From assembly GCA_017453125.1 (NCBI GenBank), contig JAFTKS010000017.1:1-47716 (forward strand): DNA of 47,716 nucleotides, written 5' to 3'. The DNA comes from Clostridia bacterium. GTDB taxonomy: Bacteria; Bacillota; Clostridia; Christensenellales; UBA1242. How positions within the stretch are numbered: position 1 is the first letter of the stretch; each line of letters begins with the position of its first letter. Below the pieces are notes generated by a model. That model had not been told where the DNA came from. It did no database searches and was given only the letters and a program-made list of their open reading frames with translations. Of the stretch, positions 26,403-35,887 are shown piece by piece. A program made the position numbers and the translations under genes.

Positions 26403-28301
26403 ATGGAAAAGAACAATTTAAAAGACCAAATATATCTGTTCCATCAGGGCACATATTATCAAGCCTATGAAATAATGGGCTGTCACCCTGAAACAAGAGA
26501 CGGAAAGAACGGATATGTTTTTCGAACTTGGGCACCAAATGCAAAGAAAATCCAAGTTGTTGGAGACTTCAACGGCTGGAACAATACATCAAGCCCAATG
26601 ACAAAACTTAATAAAGAAGGTGTATGGGAAACATTCATTCCAGACGTAGAAATTGGACAAATGTACAAGTTTGAAATTACCGACAAAACCAATTACGCTA
26701 GGCTCAAAGCCGACCCTTATGCATTTATGCAAGAAACCAATGGAAAAACAGCATCTATTGTATATAATATCGACGGCTACGAGTGGAAAGATTCTGGATA
26801 TCTTCAAAACAAAAACAAGAAAGATATTTACTCAAGCCCAATGAACATTTACGAAGTCAATTTCAATTCTTGGAAAAAGCATAGCGATTGTAGTTATTAT
26901 TCGTACAAAGATTTGGCTAACGAACTCATTCCTTACGTTGTTGATATGGGATATACACATATTGAAATAATGCCTATTACCGAATACCCATTCGACGGCA
27001 GTTGGGGATATCAAGTTACAGGATATTTCGCTCCAACAAGTAGATTTGGCACACCTCACGACTTTATGTACTTTGTAGACAAATGTCACGAGAACGGAAT
27101 TTCTGTTATTGTTGACTGGGTTCCTGCACACTTCCCAAAAGACAGTCACGGACTTATAGAATTTGACGGAACTTGTTTATACGAAAATCAAGGCTGGGAT
27201 AGGAAAGAACACAAAAGTTGGGGAACAAGAAGATTCGACTACGGCAGAACAGAAGTTCAGAGTTTCCTTATATCTTCTGCAATGCTAATGTTTGACAAAT
27301 ATCACATTGACGGAATTAGAGTAGACGCAGTCGCATCAATGCTTTATCTTGATTATGATAAAAAACCTGGCGAATGGATTCCAAATGTCAACGGAGACAA
27401 CAAAAACCTCGAGGCTGTAGCATTCTTACAGAAACTTAATTCTGCAATATTTGCTAAATACCCAAAGGCTCTAATGATTGCAGAAGAAAGTACTGCTTGG
27501 CCAATGGTTACCAAGCCTGCACACATTGGTGGACTTGGATTCAACTTCAAGTGGAATATGGGCTGGATGAACGATACTTTGGAATATATCAAAACAGACC
27601 CGTTCTTCCGTAAAAGCATTCACAACAAACTCACATTTTCTATGTTCTATGCTTTTAGTGAAAACTTTGTACTTCCAATATCTCACGACGAAGTAGTTCA
27701 CGGAAAATGTTCTCTACTTAACAAAATGTATGGCGAGTACCACGACAAATTCAAATCCCTCAGGGCATACCTCAGTTACTTGATGGCACACCCTGGAAAA
27801 AAACTTACCTTTATGGGTACAGAATTTGCACAATTCAAAGAATGGGATTATCAAGCAGGAATTGACTTTTGTTTACTTGATTTTGATACCCATAGACAAA
27901 CACATAATTTTGTAAAAGCACTCAATCACTTATATCTCAATCACCCCGAACTTTATGAAGAAGATTTCTCTTGGAAGGGATTCGATTGGATAGTTCCAGA
28001 CGACAACAATCAGAATATTCTCGTTTTCCGTAGAATTGACAAGTCTGGAAAAGAACTTATATTTGCGGTCAACTTTTCCACAGTTTCTCGCACAGATTAT
28101 TCGATAGGCGTAAATAGTAGAAACTGGGAAGAAATTCTTAACTCCGACGCTACAGAATTCGGAGGAACAGGGTTACTTAATGGAAAGCTAACAGCAAAGA
28201 AAGAAGAATTCAACGGAAAGAAATATAAATTAACTTTAAAAATACCTGCACTTAGTGGCGTGTTCATAAGCAAAAAATCTAAGGAAATAAGGTTGGATTA
28301 G
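26403..28301 (+). CDS. glgB: 1,4-alpha-glucan branching enzyme
   Basis: 632 residues. An N-terminal CBM48 ('YVFRTWAPNAKKIQVVGDFN') is followed by a GH13 barrel with Asp308 ('GIRVDAV'), Glu361 ('IAEEST') and His428-Asp429 ('PISHDEVVHG'). It introduces alpha-1,6 branches into glycogen. AGGAAAGGAAAA precedes the ATG. It lies 67 nt after malQ and 4 nt before glgA. All catalytic residues are present. Confidence 0.96.
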   Translation: MEKNNLKDQIYLFHQGTYYQAYEIMGCHPETRDGKNGYVFRTWAPNAKKIQVVGDFNGWNNTSSPMTKLNKEGVWETFIPDVEIGQMYKFEITDKTNYARLKADPYAFMQETNGKTASIVYNIDGYEWKDSGYLQNKNKKDIYSSPMNIYEVNFNSWKKHSDCSYYSYKDLANELIPYVVDMGYTHIEIMPITEYPFDGSWGYQVTGYFAPTSRFGTPHDFMYFVDKCHENGISVIVDWVPAHFPKDSHGLIEFDGTCLYENQGWDRKEHKSWGTRRFDYGRTEVQSFLISSAMLMFDKYHIDGIRVDAVASMLYLDYDKKPGEWIPNVNGDNKNLEAVAFLQKLNSAIFAKYPKALMIAEESTAWPMVTKPAHIGGLGFNFKWNMGWMNDTLEYIKTDPFFRKSIHNKLTFSMFYAFSENFVLPISHDEVVHGKCSLLNKMYGEYHDKFKSLRAYLSYLMAHPGKKLTFMGTEFAQFKEWDYQAGIDFCLLDFDTHRQTHNFVKALNHLYLNHPELYEEDFSWKGFDWIVPDDNNQNILVFRRIDKSGKELIFAVNFSTVSRTDYSIGVNSRNWEEILNSDATEFGGTGLLNGKLTAKKEEFNGKKYKLTLKIPALSGVFISKKSKEIRLD

Positions 28302-28305
28302 GAAA

Positions 28306-31300
28306 ATGGATAAGACTTTTAACGATTTGATGGATATAGTTAATCGTACAAAAAAAATTGATGGCAAGGATAGCAGACCAGCACCTCGCCCAAAAGCACC
28401 TGTTGTAGAGGAATCGTACGACGACGAATACACACCAAGAGAATTTGATTTGAATCTTCCAAAGAAGAGAAAGACCAAATCAGAACCTCTTGCTGACGAA
28501 GATTCGGCAATTGGAAAACTTCTTAACAAGAGCACAAAGAAAGCTCCTGCCAAGAAAAAGACAACTACCAAATCTTCTACTGCAAAGAAGAAAACTACAA
28601 CCAAGTCTTCTAGCAAAACAACACCAAAAAAGAAGGTTGAGGAAAAGGCAGAAACCGTTGCAAAGAAACCTGCAACAAAACCTGCAAAAACACCTCCGCC
28701 AACTATTTCTGCGTCCACAACTCCTGACCCAAAGAACGCACAACTTTATGAGGCACTTCAGAACTCTCTTTTCAGTGGTGGAACAGATATTTCCGAATAT
28801 ATGAACGAAGACACTAGTCTTGACGAGGCTCAATCTAGCCTAAAAGAAATTAGAGCAAAACGCGAGGCTCAGAAAATCAATGCAGAAATCTCAAAAGAGC
28901 AACAAGAATACGAGCAATTATTCACAGGTTCATTCCTAACACCACAACCAGAAGAAACTCCTGCTGACGAAGAACCAGACGAACAAAAAGAAATCAACGT
29001 TGCTGAGAAAAATGCAGAACTTAATAACGAACTTAATAAAATCAAAGCAACCCTTGAATCCAAGAAAAACAACCCATCGGTTGCAAGAACCGAAAAGACT
29101 GCTCAAGATTCTACTTTTGAACTTGAAACAGGCAACAAAGATTTGGACAAAAAGATTGCCGAATACTATCGTCGCAAACAAGAAAAAATCAATAAATACA
29201 ACGCCGAAGAAGAAATCTATGACACACCTTCTCCAAAACAAGAAGACGAGGCTGTGGATTATGCATCAATCTTTGGTGGAGAAATGACAACTAGAGCCGA
29301 ACTTATGGGCGAACCAGTAGAAGAGTCTCAAGACACTACAAATACAAACCCAGATGTAGCTGAAGAAACAAACGTAGTTCAAGACGAACAACCAACAACC
29401 GAAGAACAAGAAAACATAGTTCCAGAAACACCTGAGCAAGAACCACAAGAAACTGAAGAAGTACAAGAAGAAAACAACGAAGTTGCTGAGAAAGAAAATA
29501 CTCAACCAACAGAAAATCAAGAAGAAATTTCTTCTAACGAAACTACTGAGAAAACCAACTCAAAAGAAGAAAATATCAAGAACATTCTTTCTGACTTATT
29601 GTTTAATAAAAAAGCACACGAGGCTGAAGAAAACAAATCTGATACTAATGCAGAAGAATCTCAAGAAGATAGTTCGGAGCAAAACACCGAAGAACAACCA
29701 ATGAGCAGAGAAGACTATGCAAAAGTTTGGGGTGGCACTCTTGAAGAAGAAAGTCAAGAGGAAGTTAATGAGGAAGAAAACAATACAAACTCAACCGAAG
29801 AATCTACTCAAGAAGAATCAGCAACCGAAGAAAAACAAGAGGTTGTTGGAGATAACTTTGTTATGACTGACGCAGAAGAAGAGAAGAAGGAAGTTGTGGA
29901 ATATATTGACCGCACTCCTGCAGAAATTCCTAGCGACACAGAAGAGAATCAAGAAATTGAAGAACAAGAAACAACTTCGGATATGCAAACAGAGTCTACT
30001 CAAGAAGAATCAAATGAAGACGACTCAACTGAGCAAGATAATATTTCAGAAGAGTCTGTAGCCGAAGAAAATACTTCGGAAGAGACCGAGGAAGAAAAGG
30101 TTGAAGAACAACCTGTGAATTATTCCATAATTGATGAAGACGAAGATGGCGACTTTATCATAAGATTCAACAACAACTCAGAAGAATCTTCAACTGAAGA
30201 TACTGAGGAAAATACAACAGAAACAGTTGCATCAGAAGAACAAGCAACTGAAGAAACAAATGAGGAAACTTCTTCCGAAGAACCTACAGAGCAAACCGCA
30301 GAATCTTCAGATATAATTGAAGACACAACTTCAGAACAAGAAAACACTGAAATTGAGTCAACCGAAGAAGAAACCTTGACTAATAATACTGAAGTTAGCC
30401 AAGAAGAAACTAACAATAGTAGTGACACTGCTCCTCATTATACAATTACAGACGATGATGACGAAGATACAGTTGCAGAATATCAACCACAAGAAGAAAT
30501 CAATGAAGAAACTTCTGCATTCAATGAAACTGTTGAATATGCAGAAGAAACAAACACTCCTTCTGAGGAAGAAAATACAACTGAAGAAATCGCTCCCGAA
30601 GAAGTTACTACTGAAGAGAACACAACACCTGTATACAATATAATTGATGACGAGCCTGAAGACGAATCTCAAGAAATCAACAATACAGAAACAAGCGAAC
30701 AGAAAGAAAATATATACGATTTGTCTGACGAGAATTCTGACGTTTCCGATTATATTTTGAGTAGCAATATTCCAGAAGAAAGCACTTCTCAGAATACAGA
30801 AGAAACTATCACAAACGAAACTTCTGAAAGTGTAGAAGACTCTCAAGAAGAACCTCAAGAAGAACAACAAGAAACAATTGAAGAACAACAAGAAACAATT
30901 GAAGAACAATCAAATACAACAGAAGAAAATACTTCTGACAATGATTACGATTCGCATTTTGAATCGGTTGTAAACAACGAAAGAATTTATGAAAATACAA
31001 TTCGTCCAATGCAAAAAGGTGACGTATTCAATGACGAAGAAGATAGCATATTTGTTATGAATACCACACCAGAAAAGAAATGGGATTTATTCGGAAATGA
31101 AATCAAAGACGAGGACGAAGAAAAAGAAGAAAAAGAAGAAATTGTTGAGAAAGTCGAAGAGAAAGACGACACAATTTCAAAAGAGGAGTTCTACAACGAA
31201 ATGGCTAGACTTCAAGAAAACCTTATCAATGAATTGAAAGGAAATAATATCAAAACCGAAAGCAAAGACTTCTTTGCCGAGAAAGAACCAACTCCAGAAG

Positions 31301-33270
31301 TTGACGAAGAAAAAGCCGAAAGCGTTGCTGAAGAAATGATTGCACACTTGACTCAAGAAATTGCAGAAGACGAAGAAGAGTCTCTCAAAGAGGCAGAAGA
31401 AACACAACAACCTCAAGTAGAAGAAACAATTTCTGCAATTGAAGAAGGCGAAGTTGGTAGCAAAGCAGAACCTGTTGACCCAGAAAAATTCGATGAATTC
31501 AATTTACTTGGCAAAGACATCGCCCTCAACGAATCCGACCTTGAATATCAAGAGAAGAGCGAGGAAGAACCAGAACCTGCAAAAGATGTTTACTTCTATG
31601 GTAGCACAGAAGACAACGAGAAAAAATCTGCAATTGCAGACGAGTATATGACTATATACAACGAGCCAAGCAATGTCAAAGAAGTTGGCGACATCAATTT
31701 CTTCAAAAATATCGGAAACGCAGTTCCTTCAAGTTCAATCCTTGACAAAGAGGAAGAACCAAAAGAGGTTGCCGAAGAAGAAATCGAGGCAATTTATACC
31801 CTTATGGGAATCCAGAAGAAACCTGCTCAAAAACAAGAACCCGATATCAAAGTTCTATATGTTGCGAGCGAATGTCAACCATTCATTGCTAGTGGCGGAC
31901 TTGGCGACGTTGCTGGAAGTCTTCCAAAAGCAATTGCACAAGAAGGTAGCGTTGATATCAGAGTAATTCTTCCACTATATGGCAATATCAAAAATGAATA
32001 TAGAGACAAATTCGAGTATCTAGGAAACTTCACCGTTCACCTATCTTGGAGACAAGAATACTGTGGATTATTCAGATATTTCAAAGATGGCGTTACATAT
32101 TACTTTGTCGATAACGAAAGATATTTCAAACGTGACAAACTATACGGATACTATGATGATGGCGAAAGATTCGCATATTTCAGCAAAGCAGTTGTCGAGG
32201 CACTTCCTCATCTCAACTTCTTCCCAGACGTTGTTCATTGCAACGATTGGCAAAGTAGCCTAGTTAGTGCTTATATCAAAACTTGCAACTGGTCTGACTT
32301 CAGATACTACAAAATCAAAAACGTATACACAATTCATAATGTAGAATATCAAGGTGTATTCGGTATGGAAAATCTAAAAGACCTATTCGGTATAGACAAT
32401 AGATTCCGTAACGAAATGGAATACAACAAAGATATCAACCTTACAAAATCTGCTATCCAATATTGTGATAGATTGACTACCGTTTCTAGAAGTTATTGTG
32501 ATAACCTAAAACAACCATATTGTTCTAGAGGACTTCATCATATCATTATTAGAAACGAATACAAACTTAGCGGTATTATCAATGGTATCGACTACGACTT
32601 CTACAACCCAGCAACCGATACTTGTTTATTCAAGAACTATGACCTTGGCTGTATAGAAGAGAAAGTTCTCAACAAGAAATTGTGGCAAGACGAAATGGGT
32701 CTTCCTGTAGACGGCGATACTCCAATGATTGCTATAGTTTCTCGTCTTGTTAGCCACAAAGGTCTTGACCTTGTATCCAAGATTATTGAACAAGTTCTTC
32801 AAGAAGACGTTCAACTTGTAGTTGTTGGAACAGGCGACCAAAGATATATTGATTACTACAAGTATTTGGAAAACAAATACCCAACCAAAGTTAGAGCATT
32901 TGTTGATAAATACAGCATTGAACTTGCAAGAAAAGCTTATGGTGCAAGTGATATATTCCTAATGCCTAGCAAGATAGAACCTTGCGGAATTAGCCAAATG
33001 ATTGCATCTCGTTATGGTAGCGTTCCAATCGTTAGAGAGGTTGGCGGTCTAAAAGACACAATCAAAGACTTCGGTTGCGAAGGCGGTGGAAATGGTTATA
33101 CATTCACTAACTACAATCCAAACGACTTATTATATCAAATCAATAGAGCAATCAGAGACTATGGCAACAAGTCCGAATGGAAAGAAAAAATGAAGATTTG
33201 TATGACTACAGACTTCACTTGGAATAATCCTGCAAAAGATTATATCAACTTGTATAAATCACTTAAATAA
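28306..33270 (+). CDS. glgA: Giant glycogen synthase: disordered N-terminal extension plus GT5 domain
   Basis: 1,654 residues, against about 475 for ordinary GlgA. Residues about 1180-1654 are a complete GT5 starch/glycogen synthase: 'VLYVASECQPF', 'SGGLGDVAGSLPKA', 'VHCNDWQSSL', 'TIHNVEYQG', 'EPCGISQMIASRYGSVPI' and 'VREVGGLKDTI'. It would extend alpha-1,4 chains from a nucleotide-glucose. Residues 1-1180 are low complexity. A Lys/Thr-rich basic patch lies at 75-127, with KKKTTTKSS twice (83-91, 94-102). A Glu/Thr/Asn/Gln-rich acidic stretch follows. I see no Cys before the GT5 domain. Short motifs recur: D-Y-A-x-[IV]-[FW]-G-G at 318-325 and 470-477, and Y-x-I-x-D-D-type at 606, 712 and 777. 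The frame is open throughout and has a coupled start (AGGAAA, 4 nt after glgB), so it is one protein. The usual Lys of KxGGL is Ala. Confidence 0.93.
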   Translation: MDKTFNDLMDIVNRTKKIDGKDSRPAPRPKAPVVEESYDDEYTPREFDLNLPKKRKTKSEPLADEDSAIGKLLNKSTKKAPAKKKTTTKSSTAKKKTTTKSSSKTTPKKKVEEKAETVAKKPATKPAKTPPPTISASTTPDPKNAQLYEALQNSLFSGGTDISEYMNEDTSLDEAQSSLKEIRAKREAQKINAEISKEQQEYEQLFTGSFLTPQPEETPADEEPDEQKEINVAEKNAELNNELNKIKATLESKKNNPSVARTEKTAQDSTFELETGNKDLDKKIAEYYRRKQEKINKYNAEEEIYDTPSPKQEDEAVDYASIFGGEMTTRAELMGEPVEESQDTTNTNPDVAEETNVVQDEQPTTEEQENIVPETPEQEPQETEEVQEENNEVAEKENTQPTENQEEISSNETTEKTNSKEENIKNILSDLLFNKKAHEAEENKSDTNAEESQEDSSEQNTEEQPMSREDYAKVWGGTLEEESQEEVNEEENNTNSTEESTQEESATEEKQEVVGDNFVMTDAEEEKKEVVEYIDRTPAEIPSDTEENQEIEEQETTSDMQTESTQEESNEDDSTEQDNISEESVAEENTSEETEEEKVEEQPVNYSIIDEDEDGDFIIRFNNNSEESSTEDTEENTTETVASEEQATEETNEETSSEEPTEQTAESSDIIEDTTSEQENTEIESTEEETLTNNTEVSQEETNNSSDTAPHYTITDDDDEDTVAEYQPQEEINEETSAFNETVEYAEETNTPSEEENTTEEIAPEEVTTEENTTPVYNIIDDEPEDESQEINNTETSEQKENIYDLSDENSDVSDYILSSNIPEESTSQNTEETITNETSESVEDSQEEPQEEQQETIEEQQETIEEQSNTTEENTSDNDYDSHFESVVNNERIYENTIRPMQKGDVFNDEEDSIFVMNTTPEKKWDLFGNEIKDEDEEKEEKEEIVEKVEEKDDTISKEEFYNEMARLQENLINELKGNNIKTESKDFFAEKEPTPEVDEEKAESVAEEMIAHLTQEIAEDEEESLKEAEETQQPQVEETISAIEEGEVGSKAEPVDPEKFDEFNLLGKDIALNESDLEYQEKSEEEPEPAKDVYFYGSTEDNEKKSAIADEYMTIYNEPSNVKEVGDINFFKNIGNAVPSSSILDKEEEPKEVAEEEIEAIYTLMGIQKKPAQKQEPDIKVLYVASECQPFIASGGLGDVAGSLPKAIAQEGSVDIRVILPLYGNIKNEYRDKFEYLGNFTVHLSWRQEYCGLFRYFKDGVTYYFVDNERYFKRDKLYGYYDDGERFAYFSKAVVEALPHLNFFPDVVHCNDWQSSLVSAYIKTCNWSDFRYYKIKNVYTIHNVEYQGVFGMENLKDLFGIDNRFRNEMEYNKDINLTKSAIQYCDRLTTVSRSYCDNLKQPYCSRGLHHIIIRNEYKLSGIINGIDYDFYNPATDTCLFKNYDLGCIEEKVLNKKLWQDEMGLPVDGDTPMIAIVSRLVSHKGLDLVSKIIEQVLQEDVQLVVVGTGDQRYIDYYKYLENKYPTKVRAFVDKYSIELARKAYGASDIFLMPSKIEPCGISQMIASRYGSVPIVREVGGLKDTIKDFGCEGGGNGYTFTNYNPNDLLYQINRAIRDYGNKSEWKEKMKICMTTDFTWNNPAKDYINLYKSLK

Positions 33271-33277
33271 AAAATCT

Positions 33278-33334
33278 GTCAAAAGATATATTTCCTTCAA
33301 GCAACTTTGCCAAAAGGGAATATGTCTTTTGGAC
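33278..33334 (+). repeat. Long imperfect hairpin between glgA and glgP
   Basis: GTCAAAAGATATATTTCC pairs imperfectly with a matching arm (about 17 bp with G-T pairs and one bulge) in the 98-nt gap. No tight T-run follows, so mRNA processing or partial termination is more likely than a full stop. Confidence 0.55.
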
Positions 33335-33368
33335 AAATTCAAAATATTTTTTAAAAAACGGAAAGATA

Positions 33369-35795
33369 ATGAAAACACAACTAACACCTCAGAAGGCGCA
33401 AAGCCTACTTGAAGATTATTTATTTAAATACTCCGAGATTGGTATCAAAGACGCAAAGAAAGACGAAATATACAAGGCTCTTTCTAGAATTGCTCACGAT
33501 ATCCTTCTTGAAAAGAGAGAAAAATTTCATAGCAAAGTTGCAAAGAGCGGAGCAAAAAGAGTACATTATCTGTGTATGGAATTTTTGCTAGGCAGAAACT
33601 TAAAGTCCACTTTATTCAATCTTAAAATGGACGAGGTTTTTGCACAAGTTCTCAAATCTTTCAATATCGATATTGATGATATATACGAAGTAGAATGCGA
33701 CGCAGGACTTGGAAATGGTGGTCTTGGTAGGCTTGCCGCTTGTTTTATGGATAGTTTTGCTACCCTCAATCTTCCATCAATGGGTCATAGTATTCTATAT
33801 GAATACGGACTATTCAAACAAAAAATTGTTGATGGCGAACAAATAGAACTAACTGATTCTTGGCGACATACAGGCGATATTTGGTTGCAACGCAGAACTA
33901 GCAAATCGGTAATTGTAAAATTCGGTGGCTCTGTCAAAGAAAATATGGTCAATGGTAGACTCATTCCAGAATATTCTGGATATACAGAAGTGCAAGCCAT
34001 TCCATACGATATGATTCTTTCGGGCTATGATAGCGAAGGCGTTTCCGTCCTAAGACTTTGGGAAGCAAAAAGTATCAATCAATTTGACCTAAATAGTTTT
34101 AGCCAAGGCGCATACGTTCAAGCAGTTGCCGATGCTAGCAAAATCGAAATGATTAGCAAAGTCTTGTATCCAGCAGATGACCATACAGAAGGAAAAACTC
34201 TACGACTTGAACAACAATATTTCCTAGTATCTGCTGCACTTCAAAATATAGTTAATACTCATATCAAAAGATACAAAAAACTCAGTACTCTTCCAGATAT
34301 GATTGCACTCCATATCAACGACACACACCCAGCACTATCAATTCCAGAACTAATGAGAATCCTTATGGACGACCACGGTTATAGTTGGGATCACGCTTGG
34401 GACGTTGTAACAAAAACAATTGGTTATACCAACCATACAGTTCTTATGGAAGCACTAGAGAAATGGGACGAAAACCTTTTCAAAACAACTCTTCCTAGAA
34501 TCTATCAGATTGTCAAAGAAATCAATAGAAGATTTACAAAAGATTTGTTCGACAACCATCAAGACGAATTTGATTTGCAAACAATAGAAAAAATGTCTAT
34601 CATTTCTGGCGGGCAAGTTCGTATGGCAAACCTATCTGTTGTTGCCTCTCACAAAGTCAATGGTGTTAGTAGACTCCATAGCGAAATTATAAGAACAGAT
34701 TTGTTCAAAAATTTCGCAACTCTATACGAAGACAAATTTACCAATGTTACAAATGGTATCGCTCATCGTAGATGGCTTTCTCAATCAAACAAAGCCCTCG
34801 ACGATTTGCTATGCAATACAATTGGTTCAAACTTTTACCTTAAACCAAACGAATTAGAGAAATTCTTGAAATACGAAAACGACAAAAACGTTCTTGGCAA
34901 ACTAGCCAAAATCAAACAAAAGAACAAAGAAGAATTTGCAAAATACCTCAAGAAAACTCAAGGTGTTGAAATTGACCCATCATTCAGATTTGACGTTCAC
35001 GTCAAACGTATTCACGAATACAAACGTCAACTTCTCAATGTCTTGAAAATAATTCACCTATATAGTCAATTACTTGAGAATCCCGACCTAGATGTAACCC
35101 CACAAGTATTTTTCTTCGGTGGAAAATCCGCACCAAAATACTATATGGCAAAACGCATAATCAAGTTAATTTGCAAATTATCTCAAGAAATTGACAAAAA
35201 CCCACAAGTTTCCGCCAAATTAAAGGTGGTATTCTTGGAAAACTATAACGTAAGCCTAGCAGAAAGAATCATTCCAGCAACAGACGTAAGCGAACAAATA
35301 AGCCTAGCAGGCAAAGAGGCGAGCGGTACTGGTAATATGAAATTTATGATTAATGGAGCCCTTACTCTTGGTACTTATGATGGCGCAAACGTAGAAATGT
35401 GCGATTGTGTTGGAGATGATAATATCTTCATATTCGGACTAAGTTCTGATGAGGTAGATATCGAATGGAAAAAAGGATACAATCCAAAAGCTCTATACGA
35501 AAGCAACAAGAAAATTCATAATATTATAGAGATGTTGAAGGTTGGTTTTGATGGCGAGTCATTCAAGGACATAGCCAACTATCTAATCGAAGGACAGAGA
35601 CCAGACCCATATATGTGCCTTATCGACCTTGAAAGTTATATTGCAAAACACGAAGAAATGGATAAGGTTTATAGAAACCCTATTGAGTGGAACAGAATGT
35701 GTCTTGTTAATATTGCAAAAGCAGGATTCTTCGCAGCAGATAGAAGTATCAAAGATTATGCAAATAATATCTGGGACTTAAAACCAGTTAAGTAA
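33369..35795 (+). CDS. glgP: Glycogen phosphorylase
   Basis: 808 residues, GT35, normal length. 'YLCMEFLLGR' and 'AGLGNGGLGRLAACFMDS' mark the N-terminal half. The pyridoxal-phosphate lysine is Lys658 in 'ASGTGNMKFMINGALTLGT'. It releases glucose-1-phosphate from glycogen chain ends. CGGAAAGATA precedes the ATG. It stands fourth in the glycogen operon, after the synthesis genes, so both directions of glycogen flow share one transcript. Confidence 0.97.
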   Translation: MKTQLTPQKAQSLLEDYLFKYSEIGIKDAKKDEIYKALSRIAHDILLEKREKFHSKVAKSGAKRVHYLCMEFLLGRNLKSTLFNLKMDEVFAQVLKSFNIDIDDIYEVECDAGLGNGGLGRLAACFMDSFATLNLPSMGHSILYEYGLFKQKIVDGEQIELTDSWRHTGDIWLQRRTSKSVIVKFGGSVKENMVNGRLIPEYSGYTEVQAIPYDMILSGYDSEGVSVLRLWEAKSINQFDLNSFSQGAYVQAVADASKIEMISKVLYPADDHTEGKTLRLEQQYFLVSAALQNIVNTHIKRYKKLSTLPDMIALHINDTHPALSIPELMRILMDDHGYSWDHAWDVVTKTIGYTNHTVLMEALEKWDENLFKTTLPRIYQIVKEINRRFTKDLFDNHQDEFDLQTIEKMSIISGGQVRMANLSVVASHKVNGVSRLHSEIIRTDLFKNFATLYEDKFTNVTNGIAHRRWLSQSNKALDDLLCNTIGSNFYLKPNELEKFLKYENDKNVLGKLAKIKQKNKEEFAKYLKKTQGVEIDPSFRFDVHVKRIHEYKRQLLNVLKIIHLYSQLLENPDLDVTPQVFFFGGKSAPKYYMAKRIIKLICKLSQEIDKNPQVSAKLKVVFLENYNVSLAERIIPATDVSEQISLAGKEASGTGNMKFMINGALTLGTYDGANVEMCDCVGDDNIFIFGLSSDEVDIEWKKGYNPKALYESNKKIHNIIEMLKVGFDGESFKDIANYLIEGQRPDPYMCLIDLESYIAKHEEMDKVYRNPIEWNRMCLVNIAKAGFFAADRSIKDYANNIWDLKPVK

Positions 35796-35839
35796 ACCAC
35801 AAACATTATTTAAAATTTTTCAATCAAAATTATAGAAAC

Positions 35840-35864
35840 CATATTTCAAATTTAATGAAATATG
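35840..35864 (+). repeat. Inverted repeat between glgP and the amylase gene
   Basis: Perfect 9-bp arms CATATTTCA/TGAAATATG with a 7-nt loop, 24 nt before the amylase start codon. Confidence 0.55.
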
Positions 35865-35887
35865 ACTTTCGCAACGAATGAGGAATA

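Noticed and set aside
28306..33270. Two genes (an acidic protein and glgA) joined by a misread stop
   Set aside because: The frame is open through the junction and no good internal start lies before the GT5 domain; the nearest Met has a poorly spaced ribosome binding site.
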